Positions 1 through 8,760 of a stretch of DNA of 64,000 nucleotides are shown piece by piece. The position numbers were made by a program, and so were the translations under genes. The stretch lies in assembly GCA_045106985.1 (NCBI GenBank), contig JBGCFQ010000024.1, positions 124,001-188,000 of the forward strand, in the 5' to 3' direction. This DNA is from JAUIET01 sp045106985. GTDB lineage: Bacteria > Pseudomonadota > Gammaproteobacteria > Pseudomonadales > JAUIET01. A model generated the notes under the pieces. The model saw nothing but the letters and a program-made list of their open reading frames with translations. It searched no databases and was not told the origin of the DNA. Numbering within the stretch: the first letter of the stretch is position 1; every line of letters begins with the position of its first letter.

Positions 1-894
1 CCCAATTGCCACCAGAGCGCCCATTGCGCCGATACCAAGCGCTACCCCTGGGTTTTTCAGTGCTTTGAAGTTTACTAGCCAGGTCATAATGCAGCCTGCG
101 CCAAGCGCAATAACGAGTGCGTACTTACCGAGACTGGCATGAAAGGTAAAGCTAAACCCTAATACCGCAACTAGCGGCAACAGCGATAGTATGGGATTGG
201 GCAATTCTTGAGATAGCGCTTCAGGATCATCTTTGCGGGCAATAAACACCTCGCCATTAGCAAGCGCCTTACCCACCATTCTAGTCAGTAGATAGTAACC
301 AAGTGCCGCCATTATTACGGCAACAACCAAGCTTTCTTGCCAAGCTGCGTAGGGCGATGTACCCAAAAATTCTATCGGAATCCAGTTTTGAATTTCAGGC
401 GACCCGGCCGATGTCATAGTAAAGGTTGCCGAGCCGAAGGTAAGACAACCTGGTATGAATCGTCTTGGCATATTCGCTTCTTTGAACAAGCCCACCGCCA
501 CTGGATAGACCGAGAAAGCGACTATAAACACGCTGACTCCGCCGTAAGTGAGAATTGCGCAAGCGAGAACCACAGCCAGTGGGGCGTGCTGCGAGCCGAA
601 CTTATTGAGTATCCAGTGCGCGACACTGGCGGCGGCACCGCTGTCCTCCATTAACTTACCAAATATACTGCCCAGCAGGAACATGAAAAACCAGGACCCA
701 ATAAACGAGGTGAATCCCGCCATGTATGACTCAACGTAATTGTGTTCTGCGCCGCCGCCTGGAAAGAAATTTAGGCCGCCTGTGATCGCAATTAATATAG
801 CGCAAACAGGAGCTGAAACCAGAGGGTTTGCGCCCCTTAGGGTTACCCACATCAACAAAAGGAGGGCGGCCACGAGTCCGATCAGACTTAGCAT
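1..894 (-). CDS. GntP-family permease, C-terminal part cut by window edge
   Basis: Partial gene that runs off the left edge; 298 codons are visible from an ATG at 894, with an AGGA-type ribosome site just upstream. The translation is almost wholly hydrophobic, with many membrane segments. The N-terminus (MLSLIGLVAALLLLMWVTLR) and the following Gly/Asn-rich turns (ITGGLN, YVESYMAGF, GSIFGKLMEDSGAA) are typical of the gluconate/GntP proton symporter family, which imports sugar acids or hydroxy acids such as gluconate or 3-hydroxybutyrate. Family members are about 440-460 residues, so roughly one third is missing. It diverges from the hisN-like gene across 87 bp. Substrate cannot be read from the sequence. 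Family assignment is good; a related CitM-type carrier is the main alternative. Confidence 0.8.
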   Translation of the reverse strand, partial: MLSLIGLVAALLLLMWVTLRGANPLVSAPVCAILIAITGGLNFFPGGGAEHNYVESYMAGFTSFIGSWFFMFLLGSIFGKLMEDSGAAASVAHWILNKFGSQHAPLAVVLACAILTYGGVSVFIVAFSVYPVAVGLFKEANMPRRFIPGCLTFGSATFTMTSAGSPEIQNWIPIEFLGTSPYAAWQESLVVAVIMAALGYYLLTRMVGKALANGEVFIARKDDPEALSQELPNPILSLLPLVAVLGFSFTFHASLGKYALVIALGAGCIMTWLVNFKALKNPGVALGIGAMGALVAIG

Positions 895-981
895 TATTAT
901 GGTCCTGAATGAAGGCACGAAATACGCTAGTATAACGCCCGATTGAAAACGCGGAAATGTAGAATTAGCAGAGACTTTCTT

Positions 982-1821
982 ATGACCTTACCAACGTCTA
1001 CAGCAGACACCTTAATGCGCTTTGCACATGATGTCGTTGCGCAAGCAGGTGTGCTTAGTCTCGAGTTTTTTCGACGCTCAATAAACGTTGAAAATAAGGC
1101 TTCGGAAGGCCTGTTTGACCCCGTTACAGAGGCTGATCGTGCAGTAGAGCAATGCATACGTGCGGCGCTGCGAAAAAAGTTTCCTGCTCATAACATAGTG
1201 GGTGAAGAATTCGGCGCTGAAGATAACGGCTCGGAATATTGCTGGGTTATTGATCCTATCGATGGCACTCGCTCGTTTATCTCCGGTGTTCCGCTGTGGG
1301 GAGTGCTATTGGGTTTGCGCTACCGCGGCGAAGCAATTTTTGGTGTTATGCATCAACCCTACTTAGGCGAAACATTTATTGCCTGCAGCAGCGACACCGA
1401 GCAGCAAGCTTGGTTTACAAAGGGTGAGTATGGGCTTACACATCCATTGAAGGTGAGCAATACGCAGGCTCTGTCAGAGGCGGTGCTGGTTTGCACACAC
1501 CCTGAAATATTTGATAACTACCCCAATACCTACGATCAATTCTTAAAGGTGGCGGCGGCCGCTAGATTGATGCGATACGGTGGTGATTGCTACTGCTACG
1601 CCATGCTCGCGATGGGGCAGAACGACCTGGTGATTGAAACCGGATTGAAAGAGTACGATATTTTAGCGCTGGTGCCGCTTGTGGAAGCTGCCGGTGGCGT
1701 TATAAGCAACTGGCAGGGTGAGGCTTTAAAAAACGATAAGTTAGCAGGCGAAATTCATGTGGTTGCAGCAGCAACTAAGTCTCTACACAGAGAAGCGCTC
1801 GCGGTACTCAATGGAGGCTAA
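982..1821 (+). CDS. hisN: Inositol monophosphatase family, histidinol-phosphatase-like
   Basis: 279 residues from the ATG at 982; an in-frame TTG at 943 would add 13 residues with no family support. The metal-dependent phosphatase signature is complete: GEEFG near residues 74-78, DPIDGT at 91-96, and a C-terminal EYDILALVPLVEAAGG segment carrying the last metal-binding Asp. The stretch after the DPIDGT motif (RSFISGVPLWGVLLGL) matches HisN-type histidinol-phosphate phosphatases better than SuhB or CysQ. The probable reaction is histidinol phosphate to histidinol in histidine synthesis. Its stop overlaps the start of epmC by 11 bp, so the two are probably translationally coupled. The exact substrate is inferred from family resemblance. 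Confidence 0.8.
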   Translation: MTLPTSTADTLMRFAHDVVAQAGVLSLEFFRRSINVENKASEGLFDPVTEADRAVEQCIRAALRKKFPAHNIVGEEFGAEDNGSEYCWVIDPIDGTRSFISGVPLWGVLLGLRYRGEAIFGVMHQPYLGETFIACSSDTEQQAWFTKGEYGLTHPLKVSNTQALSEAVLVCTHPEIFDNYPNTYDQFLKVAAAARLMRYGGDCYCYAMLAMGQNDLVIETGLKEYDILALVPLVEAAGGVISNWQGEALKNDKLAGEIHVVAAATKSLHREALAVLNGG

Positions 1822-2347
1822 CAAGTACGAAGCTTCTCGTTTGGTGGTATTGTTTAATTCTCTGTTTCAATCGGCGGAACAAACGGTGCTAGTTGGCGGG
1901 GCCAAAGAACCCATTTATATGCCCAGCAGTGTTGAAAATGGATTGGCGCAGGTTGTTTTCAGTTATGACTACTTTGCTAGCGCGCTGCACGAAGTTGCGC
2001 ATTGGTGTTTAGCAGGAACTGAGCGGCGCCAGCAACTGGACTACGGTTACTGGTATGTAGAATGTCGCAGTGAGCTAGAGCAGGAAGCATTCGAGCGCGC
2101 CGAAGTTAAGCCACAGGCCTTGGAAAGAGTGTTTTCAGAGTGCACGGGCTACCCCTTTAAGCCCAGCTTCGACTGCCTGCAGCGACCTGAATACGTAGCG
2201 GACAATTTCGTTGCGGCGATGAGCGCGCAGTATGAACAGTTTTTACTTAGAGGCTTGCCGTCTCGAGCCGCTTTGTTTGCCGACGCGCTATGCAGTGAGT
2301 TTAGCGTAAGTTGTGCGCCAAATATCCAGCGGCAAGCCAATGGCTGA
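1811..2347 (+). CDS. epmC: Elongation factor P hydroxylase
   Basis: 178 residues from an ATG at 1811 lying inside the end of the hisN-like gene. EpmC (YfcM) hydroxylates the beta-lysylated lysine of elongation factor P after EpmA and EpmB have acted; EF-P relieves ribosome stalling at proline runs. The sequence shows the expected metal-binding HEVAHW motif (residues 60-65), followed by AGTERR, DYGYWY (77-82) and a downstream acidic ELEQEAFE segment. Length agrees with the family. It overlaps the next gene by 8 bp. epmA and epmB are not in this window, so the pathway must be completed elsewhere. Confidence 0.9.
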   Translation: MEANKYEASRLVVLFNSLFQSAEQTVLVGGAKEPIYMPSSVENGLAQVVFSYDYFASALHEVAHWCLAGTERRQQLDYGYWYVECRSELEQEAFERAEVKPQALERVFSECTGYPFKPSFDCLQRPEYVADNFVAAMSAQYEQFLLRGLPSRAALFADALCSEFSVSCAPNIQRQANG

Positions 2348-3254
2348 CCGCCAACCTGTGTACTTGTTGGATGCGTCCATATACATCTTTCGCAACTATT
2401 TTGCCATGCCAGATGCGTGGCATAACGACCAAGGCTATTCGCTCAATGCCGTCTTCGGGTACACGCAATTCCTGCTACGAATGTTGGAGCAGCTACGCCC
2501 ACAACGCATTGTTGCTGCCTTTGACGAAAGCCTTGGTCAGTGCTTTCGAAATGATATCTATTCTGAGTATAAAAGTAGTCGCGCCTTACCGGACGAATCG
2601 TTGGCATTCCAACTAAAGGCCTGTCGGCGGGTCAGCGAACTGGTAGGAATCCAGTGTTACGCCCATTCGCGTTACGAAGCAGATGATCTGATTGCCACCA
2701 TTGCAAGGCAAATGCGTCGCAGTGGTCGGCCCATATGCATCATTAGCCGTGACAAGGATTTGGCGCAATTGCTGAAGTATCCGGGCGATTGCCTGTGGGA
2801 AATTGTTGATGATGTGCGACATGATGCAGATGCAATTACTGAAAAGTTTGGCGTGTCTCCTGCGCAGATGATTGATTACCAGTCACTGGTTGGTGACCCT
2901 GTTGATGACGTGCCTGGCGTACCAGGGATAGGCGCGAAAACCGCGAGTAAATTGTTGCAGCATTTTGGTTCTGTTGATGAACTGTTATCGCGGTTAACCG
3001 AGCTGGATAGCAAGCATTGGCGAGGAGGGAAGCGTTTGGCCGCAGTACTTAATGCGCATCAGGAGCACATTTATCTCGCACGAGACTTGGTTAAACTGGA
3101 AGATCAGATACCTATGCGAGTGTCAGCGAATGATCTCGCGTGGCAGCCGGCAGCAAGGAAAACACTAATGCGCTATCTAGAGCACATCGGCCTTAGTGGC
3201 CGTATTCAGAGAACTGTCTTGCGTTCGCCTGTTATGAGTGGTGATCCAGTATGA
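2340..3254 (+). CDS. xni: 5'-3' exonuclease / flap endonuclease, Xni-like
   Basis: 304 residues from the ATG at 2340, overlapping epmC. It has the PIN-like nuclease core with acidic metal ligands (LLDASIYIFR at the N-terminus, YEADDLIATIA, SRDKDLAQL) followed by the helix-hairpin-helix DNA-binding segment DVPGVPGIGAKTA. It corresponds to the stand-alone version of the DNA polymerase I 5' nuclease domain, which trims flaps or RNA-primed ends. Family members of about 250-300 residues are called Xni/ExoIX or small 5'-3' exonucleases. Its stop overlaps the pdxB start in an ATGA arrangement. The nuclease class is certain; the gene symbol is less so. Confidence 0.85.
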   Translation: MADRQPVYLLDASIYIFRNYFAMPDAWHNDQGYSLNAVFGYTQFLLRMLEQLRPQRIVAAFDESLGQCFRNDIYSEYKSSRALPDESLAFQLKACRRVSELVGIQCYAHSRYEADDLIATIARQMRRSGRPICIISRDKDLAQLLKYPGDCLWEIVDDVRHDADAITEKFGVSPAQMIDYQSLVGDPVDDVPGVPGIGAKTASKLLQHFGSVDELLSRLTELDSKHWRGGKRLAAVLNAHQEHIYLARDLVKLEDQIPMRVSANDLAWQPAARKTLMRYLEHIGLSGRIQRTVLRSPVMSGDPV

Positions 3255-4384
3255 GCGGTCCGCTTGCTATCGTCGCCGATGAAAATATTGCGGCTATAGA
3301 AGAGCTTTTTGCCGGGTATGCAAGTATCCGCAGAGTTGCGGGTCGAAACTTGAAAGCGTCAGATCTTGATGGTGCTGATGCTCTTTTAGTTCGCTCGGTC
3401 ACTCAAGTAGACCAAGGGCTTTTAGCAGGTAGCACTATTAAATTCGTTGGCAGCGCGACAATCGGCACAGAACATGTTGATCTCGATTACCTAGCGGCGA
3501 GCGGTATTCAATTTGCTAATGCGCCTGGTAGCAACGCTGATTCCGTCGCCGATTACGTTTGCAGTGCGCTCGCCGCTTTACTGCCAGATCTGGGCTGTAT
3601 TGCGGGCGCCGGTTTAAAGGCAGGTGTCATCGGCTACGGCCAGGTAGGTAGCCGAGTCACTAAGCGCTTACAGGCCTTGGGCTACCATGTTTCCGCCTAT
3701 GATCCGTTTTTACCCACGGACGCGCAATCCGTATTAGCTTCGTTCAACGAGGTTATTCAATCTGACGTTCTTAGTCTCAATGTACCGTTAACACGCTCAG
3801 GCCCCCATCCAACGTGGCAGATGATTAACTCGTCCGTGTTGGAAAAATTACCTGCGCAGTCGGTGTTGCTTAACACCTGCCGTGGCAGCGTAATTGACGA
3901 ACCAGCGCTTGCTAGTTGGTTGGACGATTCTCCTGGAGCGCACGCTGTGCTAGATGTTTGGGAGCGGGAGCCGGCAATCGACGCCACGCTTGCAGCGAAG
4001 GTCAGTGTGGCTACGCCCCATATTGCCGGTTACGCTTTGGACGGAAAAATACGGGGCAGTAAAATGTTGGCAAGTGCTTTTATCGCTCATTTTGGACTTA
4101 CTGAAAATCAGCCTATTGCTAATGACAAAGCACAGGTTTTATCTTTGACCGGCAACGAATCACTGAATGATATTTTGCTGCAGGCGTACGACGTTAGACG
4201 CGATGATGCAGCTCTTCGTCGTGCACTGATCGGTCAAAGTATTGGGCCAGAGTTCGATCAACTTCGGAAAAGCTATCCCATGCGCCGCGAATATTCAGCA
4301 ACAACTCTACAGTTCTCCAAAACGCCCACTCAAAACACTGCAACATGCCTGCAAGCCCTAGGCTTTAAGTTGGCGCTAGACTAG
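3251..4384 (+). CDS. pdxB: 4-phosphoerythronate dehydrogenase
   Basis: 377 residues; the ATG overlaps the stop of the preceding nuclease gene. PdxB oxidises 4-phospho-D-erythronate with NAD in the DXP-dependent pyridoxal phosphate pathway. The D-2-hydroxyacid dehydrogenase fold is evident: Rossmann motif GVIGYGQVGS, the substrate-binding segment LLNTCRGSVIDEPAL with the catalytic Arg, the WEREPAID region with the Glu, and PHIAGYA with the catalytic His. The C-terminal dimerisation extension (FDQLRKSYPMRREY) distinguishes PdxB from other family members. Length agrees with the family. It is the fourth gene of an overlapping string starting at hisN. Confidence 0.93.
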   Translation: MSGPLAIVADENIAAIEELFAGYASIRRVAGRNLKASDLDGADALLVRSVTQVDQGLLAGSTIKFVGSATIGTEHVDLDYLAASGIQFANAPGSNADSVADYVCSALAALLPDLGCIAGAGLKAGVIGYGQVGSRVTKRLQALGYHVSAYDPFLPTDAQSVLASFNEVIQSDVLSLNVPLTRSGPHPTWQMINSSVLEKLPAQSVLLNTCRGSVIDEPALASWLDDSPGAHAVLDVWEREPAIDATLAAKVSVATPHIAGYALDGKIRGSKMLASAFIAHFGLTENQPIANDKAQVLSLTGNESLNDILLQAYDVRRDDAALRRALIGQSIGPEFDQLRKSYPMRREYSATTLQFSKTPTQNTATCLQALGFKLALD

Positions 4385-4391
4385 AGAGATC

Positions 4392-5351
4392 ATGCAAGCA
4401 TTAATAGACTGTTTAGCTAAGGCGCTGCATGAAAGCGATGGCAGTGCACGACGAGCTTTTCATGGGAGAGGACAATGTTTTTCAGGCTTGGAAGATATTT
4501 GTGTCGATTTGTTTGAGCCCGTTATTGTTGTCAGCTTATTCGCAGAACGTGACGACGAATTCTTGCTGGCGTTAGCAACCCGCATTACTGAAACTGTTTC
4601 TCAATCGGCCAATGCTCAACGGTTTCCCAACGTGCTTTTCCATCATCGCTCACGAAAGCCTTGTGTGATAGAAGCCGTCAGAGGAAGTGTACCTTCATCA
4701 CTGAATGCCAGCGAGAATGGTAAGAATTTCGAATTAAACATGAGCGGTAACCAGAATCTGGGATTCTTTCTGGATGCGAGGCCTGCGCGCGATTGGCTAC
4801 TTGGGCATTGCGAGGGCGCCAAGGTGCTGAATTTGTTCGCATACACCTGCGCTTTTTCTGTTGCGGCCGTAGCGGGTGGCGCGGCCCGCGTCGTTAACAA
4901 TGACATGAGTCGTAACGCGCTTCGAGTAGGAGAAAGAAATCACCGCGCCAATTTTAGTGAGCAAGAACTAGCGGATAACCGAGTGAAATTCATGCCGTAC
5001 GAGATGTTTCGCTCGGTGTCCCGGCTTGCGAAAAATGGTCCTTTCGATATTATTATTGTCGACCCGCCCAGTTTTCAGCCGGGCAGCTTTGTAGCGAAGT
5101 CCGACTACGCCAAACTGGTGCGTAAATTACCTCGTTTGTTACGTCGTGGTGGAAAGGTACTTACGATGCTTAACGCACCAAATTTGCCACCTGAGTTTCT
5201 TCAGGAAACGTACACCGCCAACTTCCCTGAACTGAAATTTATTCAGAGTTTGGATAATTCGACAGATTTCCCGGACGCGGACACAGAGCGAAGCTTGAAG
5301 ATGATGGTGTATGAATGTCAGCGTCTGTTAGCAGTCTCGTCGACTGACTGA
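4392..5351 (+). CDS. Class I SAM-dependent methyltransferase, RlmI/RlmK-like
   Basis: 319 residues, starting 8 bp after pdxB and probably in the same transcript. The C-terminal two thirds form a SAM-binding Rossmann methyltransferase: NLFAYTCAFSVAA is motif I with the adjacent acidic NNDMSRNAL, and IIIVDPPSFQPGSF is the catalytic DPPS motif of rRNA cytosine-C5 and guanine-N2 methyltransferases of the RlmI/RlmK/YccW group. No PUA domain precedes it and the N-terminus is unusual, so the substrate is unclear, although 23S rRNA is likely. The 3' end overlaps the convergent flippase gene by 34 bp. Confidence 0.8.
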   Translation: MQALIDCLAKALHESDGSARRAFHGRGQCFSGLEDICVDLFEPVIVVSLFAERDDEFLLALATRITETVSQSANAQRFPNVLFHHRSRKPCVIEAVRGSVPSSLNASENGKNFELNMSGNQNLGFFLDARPARDWLLGHCEGAKVLNLFAYTCAFSVAAVAGGAARVVNNDMSRNALRVGERNHRANFSEQELADNRVKFMPYEMFRSVSRLAKNGPFDIIIVDPPSFQPGSFVAKSDYAKLVRKLPRLLRRGGKVLTMLNAPNLPPEFLQETYTANFPELKFIQSLDNSTDFPDADTERSLKMMVYECQRLLAVSSTD

Positions 5352-6793
5352 TTGCGTTTTGACCATGCCTGCCATAGGTAAGCCAGTAGAGGTAAACTGC
5401 TTAAACCAAATGCAAACATCTTGGCCAAAGCTTCTACAAGTACCGGCATCATCGTAGCTTCAATCGACAGCTTATGATCTATTAAGAGACAACAAGCAAC
5501 GCCGTAAGTGATTGGCCAGCTTATGTCCCAGAGCGTTTTAGCGTTGGCGCTGCTTGCCCTATCCAGTAACCGAAATGTGTAGCTCAGTATTGCAATAGCG
5601 GATACAACTCCCATGCCAGATGCGACCCAGCTTACGGCTTCAACGCTGCCACCATTACTGATCGTCAGATAGACGGCTGCAATGTTAAGCAACAGTAGGG
5701 CAAGGCCAATCTGCATCTGCTGTCTTTGCTTTTCGAAGGCCAACAGCAAAGGATGAGATAAGGACCAAATAGATTGAAAGAAGATGCCTAGCAAGGCTAT
5801 GCGAATTACATCGAGTGCGGGGAGGTAGTTGGGCAACACATACACTAGCATTGGTTCTAGCGCGAAATAGGTCAACCCAAGCAAGATAGGAACGCCAACA
5901 CAAATAAGTTTGAGCGGCTCAAAAAATAAATGTTCTATCTCCTGGCGGCTGGCTCCACCACTATGACGCTCCATCATTCTGGGGAACAAGGCTGATGCCA
6001 GCGCAACCGGAATCTGGGTGACCGTCATGGCGACGAAATTAGAAATCGCATAGTAGCCCGACGCAGTGGCGCCAATAAAGGCATACACCAGAAACTGATC
6101 TGCGGCCCGAAGAAAGAAAAATAGAGCTGCGCCCACCATAACGGGCAGCCCACTGCTTACCAGTTTTGCTGCCAAAGGCCTGTTAAAGTGTGTGCTAAAA
6201 CTTATGCGGCCATTTTTTAATACAAAGAGTACGGCCAAAATATGAGTTAGCACTAAGCCCCACAACATTTCTGTGAGCCCCCAAAAATAGACCGCTACGA
6301 GACTGAACAGACTGTTCAATAGGGCGTAGATGAGCAAGTATCGAGCGAGGAAATAGAAATCCTTATGCGCCAGGAGTTGCCTAGGGATGTGATAGGTCAC
6401 AACAGAGAGCATCATCACTATTAAGCTAATACGTAGTTCCGCGCCAATGTTAGAAAGCGCAGGCGTAAAGCTTAAGATAAGCAGTACGGTAGAGCTTGCG
6501 AAGGTAACCAAGAGCGCAAGGTTTAATGAGGTGCTTTGTAGAGAGTGCTGCTCGCGACTGCCCTTATTCATCGCTATTTCGCGCAATAGGGCGTGAGATG
6601 CTCCCAGGTTGGCGAAAGCGGTGCTATCTTGCAAACTCTTCAGCACGCTCCAGATACCGTAAATTTCTGGTTGCAGAAGTGCGGCAACACCTAACCCGCG
6701 CACAAGAAAAATCACCCGGCACAAATAATTGCTGCCAGAAAGAGTCAGGGCCTCTTTCGCTATTTCAGTGGATTCGTTTTCTTGGCCGCTCAT
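5318..6793 (-). CDS. Polysaccharide/lipopolysaccharide flippase (oligosaccharide flippase family)
   Basis: 491 residues with about 12-14 hydrophobic segments spread over the whole length, as in MOP-superfamily Wzx-type exporters that flip undecaprenyl-linked glycans across the inner membrane. The N-terminal region (ALTLSGSNYLCRVIFLVRGLGVAALLQPE without full detail here) and the motif ADQFLVYAFIGATASGYYAIS are typical of the polysaccharide synthesis family. No glycosyltransferase or polymerase gene is next to it, so the glycan is unknown. It ends inside the methyltransferase gene on the opposite strand, an unusual 34-bp convergent overlap. Confidence 0.8.
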   Translation of the reverse strand: MSGQENESTEIAKEALTLSGSNYLCRVIFLVRGLGVAALLQPEIYGIWSVLKSLQDSTAFANLGASHALLREIAMNKGSREQHSLQSTSLNLALLVTFASSTVLLILSFTPALSNIGAELRISLIVMMLSVVTYHIPRQLLAHKDFYFLARYLLIYALLNSLFSLVAVYFWGLTEMLWGLVLTHILAVLFVLKNGRISFSTHFNRPLAAKLVSSGLPVMVGAALFFFLRAADQFLVYAFIGATASGYYAISNFVAMTVTQIPVALASALFPRMMERHSGGASRQEIEHLFFEPLKLICVGVPILLGLTYFALEPMLVYVLPNYLPALDVIRIALLGIFFQSIWSLSHPLLLAFEKQRQQMQIGLALLLLNIAAVYLTISNGGSVEAVSWVASGMGVVSAIAILSYTFRLLDRASSANAKTLWDISWPITYGVACCLLIDHKLSIEATMMPVLVEALAKMFAFGLSSLPLLAYLWQAWSKRNQSVDETANRR

Positions 6794-6969
6794 GCCTGTG
6801 TTTCGACTGTGGTTCAGGACTTAGGCCTGAAGATCTATCTAGTCACTAAGCATAGCTCATGCATTCGACATTAAATTCATCAATGTGCTGCAGTGGCGTG
6901 GAGAGTTTAGATCGTGGTTTATTGAAGTTACTTCGACGAAGTACCTTAGTTAAAGCTCCGTTGCCAGTC

Positions 6970-7356
6970 CTACTTTACCAGGCCAAAGGGAGTTTTAGCA
7001 GTGCTCGTGCTCTTATGCTCTGATGCACTTAAGTACTCAAAACTGGTGGTAGTCAACTTTGATTGTAGAAAATGATACAGCTCAGGTGTGTACTTTTTTT
7101 CGTAGTTCAAATTAAGTACTCGATTACCATAGTTTTCATCCAACGTGAGGCTGATGTGGCCTGGGGTCACAACGGCCTGACGAATACTGCTTTTCTGAAT
7201 GCTGAACTGTCTCGCCATGGCGCTGCGCTGAAACTTTAGAACATTGCCATTAATCTTTAAGCTCTTAAAGGGGTTGCCAGGCATCATGCCTAGAAAGTAC
7301 TCCACGACGAACAATAATATTAACAGGGCAATCGCAATTTGGATTTGGTCGGGCAT
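6970..7356 (-). CDS. Small membrane-anchored hypothetical protein
   Basis: 128 residues from the ATG at 7356; a GTG codon lies immediately before it. One hydrophobic helix at about residues 5-22 is followed by a soluble, basic domain of about 100 residues with alternating beta-like segments (HISLTLDENYGNRVLNLNYE). No family recognised. It shares strand with the flippase but is separated from it by 176 bp, so cotranscription is uncertain. The topology suggests a membrane-anchored protein with its domain facing the cytoplasm or periplasm, which cannot be decided from sequence alone. Confidence 0.6.
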   Translation of the reverse strand: MPDQIQIAIALLILLFVVEYFLGMMPGNPFKSLKINGNVLKFQRSAMARQFSIQKSSIRQAVVTPGHISLTLDENYGNRVLNLNYEKKYTPELYHFLQSKLTTTSFEYLSASEHKSTSTAKTPFGLVK

Positions 7357-7762
7357 CACACCGGTCTCTGCAGTTGTGTTTATTGCACAGAATTATGTCA
7401 TCGCCTTCACGAAAATGCAGCTATAAACATTGTATAAATAACGCTCTATCTGTTTGATTAGTATGCAGAAAATGTTTTTTTGCTGGCTTTGTGATCGAGT
7501 TGGCGTTTTTGTGCCCAGTCGCATGTGTGGCGGCCAAACCACAAGCGTAGCGCTAGCCCGCCTGGAACAGCTTAAGTCCCTTTGCTTCGCTACGCGACAG
7601 CTCCGCTGTTCCCTCTCTCCCAAAAATGCCCTTCTTTGAACGTCATTTTTTCTCGATCGGTCGCATCGTTTAATCTACGCAAACGGAATTATGCCATTTC
7701 AGGCTCATTCTGCCGCAAGACCGCAGCGAAATGCATGGCGGCTTGTGGGCCGTATTGAACCA
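7357..7762. other. Gene-free gap between hypothetical gene and SDR gene
   Basis: About 400 bp without a convincing gene. The part next to the hypothetical gene is AT-rich (around 7425-7445) and could hold its promoter. The centre is the structured element at 7502-7630, described separately. Open frames exist on both strands across the element, but each is a by-product of the same repeat-like sequence. Confidence 0.6.
7502..7630. repeat. 129-bp structured element with imperfect terminal inverted repeats
   Basis: The ends are imperfect inverted repeats: GGCGTTTTTGTG at 7502-7513 against the complement of 7619-7630 (GGCATTTTTGGG), 10 of 12 matching. Inside are TGTGG/CCACA at 7526-7530 and 7539-7543, GCGTAGCG/CGCTACGC at 7545-7552 and 7588-7595, and GGAACAGC/GCTGTTCC at 7564-7571 and 7605-7612. 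The last two pairs are interleaved, so they could form alternative hairpins or a pseudoknot. This resembles a small mobile repeat (MITE or REP-like) or a structured RNA more than ordinary spacer. No flanking target duplication is obvious. Copy number in the genome is unknown. Confidence 0.5.
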
Positions 7763-8542
7763 CTAAGTTGCGTTTTGCGCGCCATAGATGGCCGGTATTT
7801 CGCCACCGCCATGAACTTCTATGCTGGTACCTGTTACAAAGCTGGACAGAGGTGAGGCAAGGTATAGGCAAGCCTTTCCTATGTCGGCCGGAACGGCCAT
7901 TCGCTGCAGTGGAATAGTGCGTCCAACCGCATCAATTCCTTCCTGGTCGCCGTAATGCAGATGGCTTTGCTCAGTTTCTATCAAGCCCGCAGTTATCGCG
8001 TTAATACGTACCTTAGGCCCCCATTCAACGGCAAGTGACGTACAAAGGTTGATTAGTCCAGCTTTTGCAGCTCCATAGGCTGCTGTACCAGGCGACGGTC
8101 GAATAGCGCTTACGCTCGCTATGTTGATAATTGAGCCGCCTTCTGGCTGAGCTTGCATAACGGCATTGGCCGCTTGAGCAAAAGTAAATGGGGCAATCAG
8201 GTTTAACTTAACGATGGACTCGTTAAAGCGAGGTGATACGGTAGCTGAGTCGGCATGCGGTGTACCGCCGGCGTTGTTCACCAGTGCATCCAGCCGACCA
8301 AACTTTTTCATCGTAAAGTCCACGCACGCTTGAATCGAATCAGGGTCTTTAACATCACATTCCTTAAACAGGGCGCTTTTACCATCGTAGGACGGCAGTG
8401 AGTCAGGCGCGCTGCGACTACAAACCACGACGTTTGCCCCAGCTTCGAGAAAAATTTCTGCTATCCCTTTGCCTACGCCCCTAGTACCTCCAGTGACAAT
8501 TACGACCTTATCAGTCATATCAATGCTGTTTAGAATGTTCAT
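7763..8542 (-). CDS. SDR family NAD(P)-dependent oxidoreductase
   Basis: 259 residues with all marks of a classical short-chain dehydrogenase/reductase: cofactor motif TGGTRGVGKG at about 16-25, the NNAGG structural motif, catalytic Ser in INIASVSAIR and the YGAAK Tyr/Lys pair, then the C-terminal segment VTGTSIEVHGGGEIPAIYG. SDRs reduce or oxidise carbonyl or alcohol groups using NAD(P)H. The substrate is not deducible. It is transcribed divergently from the F420 operon across 218 bp, which hints at shared control but does not show that it uses F420. Length is typical. Confidence 0.88.
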   Translation of the reverse strand: MNILNSIDMTDKVVIVTGGTRGVGKGIAEIFLEAGANVVVCSRSAPDSLPSYDGKSALFKECDVKDPDSIQACVDFTMKKFGRLDALVNNAGGTPHADSATVSPRFNESIVKLNLIAPFTFAQAANAVMQAQPEGGSIINIASVSAIRPSPGTAAYGAAKAGLINLCTSLAVEWGPKVRINAITAGLIETEQSHLHYGDQEGIDAVGRTIPLQRMAVPADIGKACLYLASPLSSFVTGTSIEVHGGGEIPAIYGAQNAT

Positions 8543-8592
8543 ATGGTGTGTTTACCGTTATCCATCAAATCGCCTGCAAAGGGTATTGAGGC

Positions 8593-8623
8593 TTGAAATT
8601 TTGTAGTCTGACCCCATTATAGA
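8593..8623 (+). promoter_or_regulatory. Candidate sigma-70 promoter for the F420 operon
   Basis: A TTGAAA box at 8593-8598 is followed 18-19 nt later by TTATAG/TATAGA at 8617-8623, inside the 218-bp divergent gap, giving a leader of about 130 nt before npdG. Just downstream, GGTCATTAGACC at about 8633-8644 is a small inverted repeat that could be an operator. Spacing is slightly long, so this is a weak call. Confidence 0.35.
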
Positions 8624-8760
8624 TGTCTATTCGGTCATTAGACCAACCCCTGTGGGCTTGAAACAATTGATGCTCACCGATTACACTGCCCGCCGCTTTG
8701 GCGCTCTACTTTTTATTGAGTGTTTATCCGCACCTTGCGGCAATCACATGAGGTTCTTAC

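Noticed and set aside
7393..7639. Short frames on both strands near the SDR gene
   Set aside because: Both are by-products of the inverted-repeat element at 7502-7630; no ribosome site or family, and overlapping frames on both strands argue against coding.
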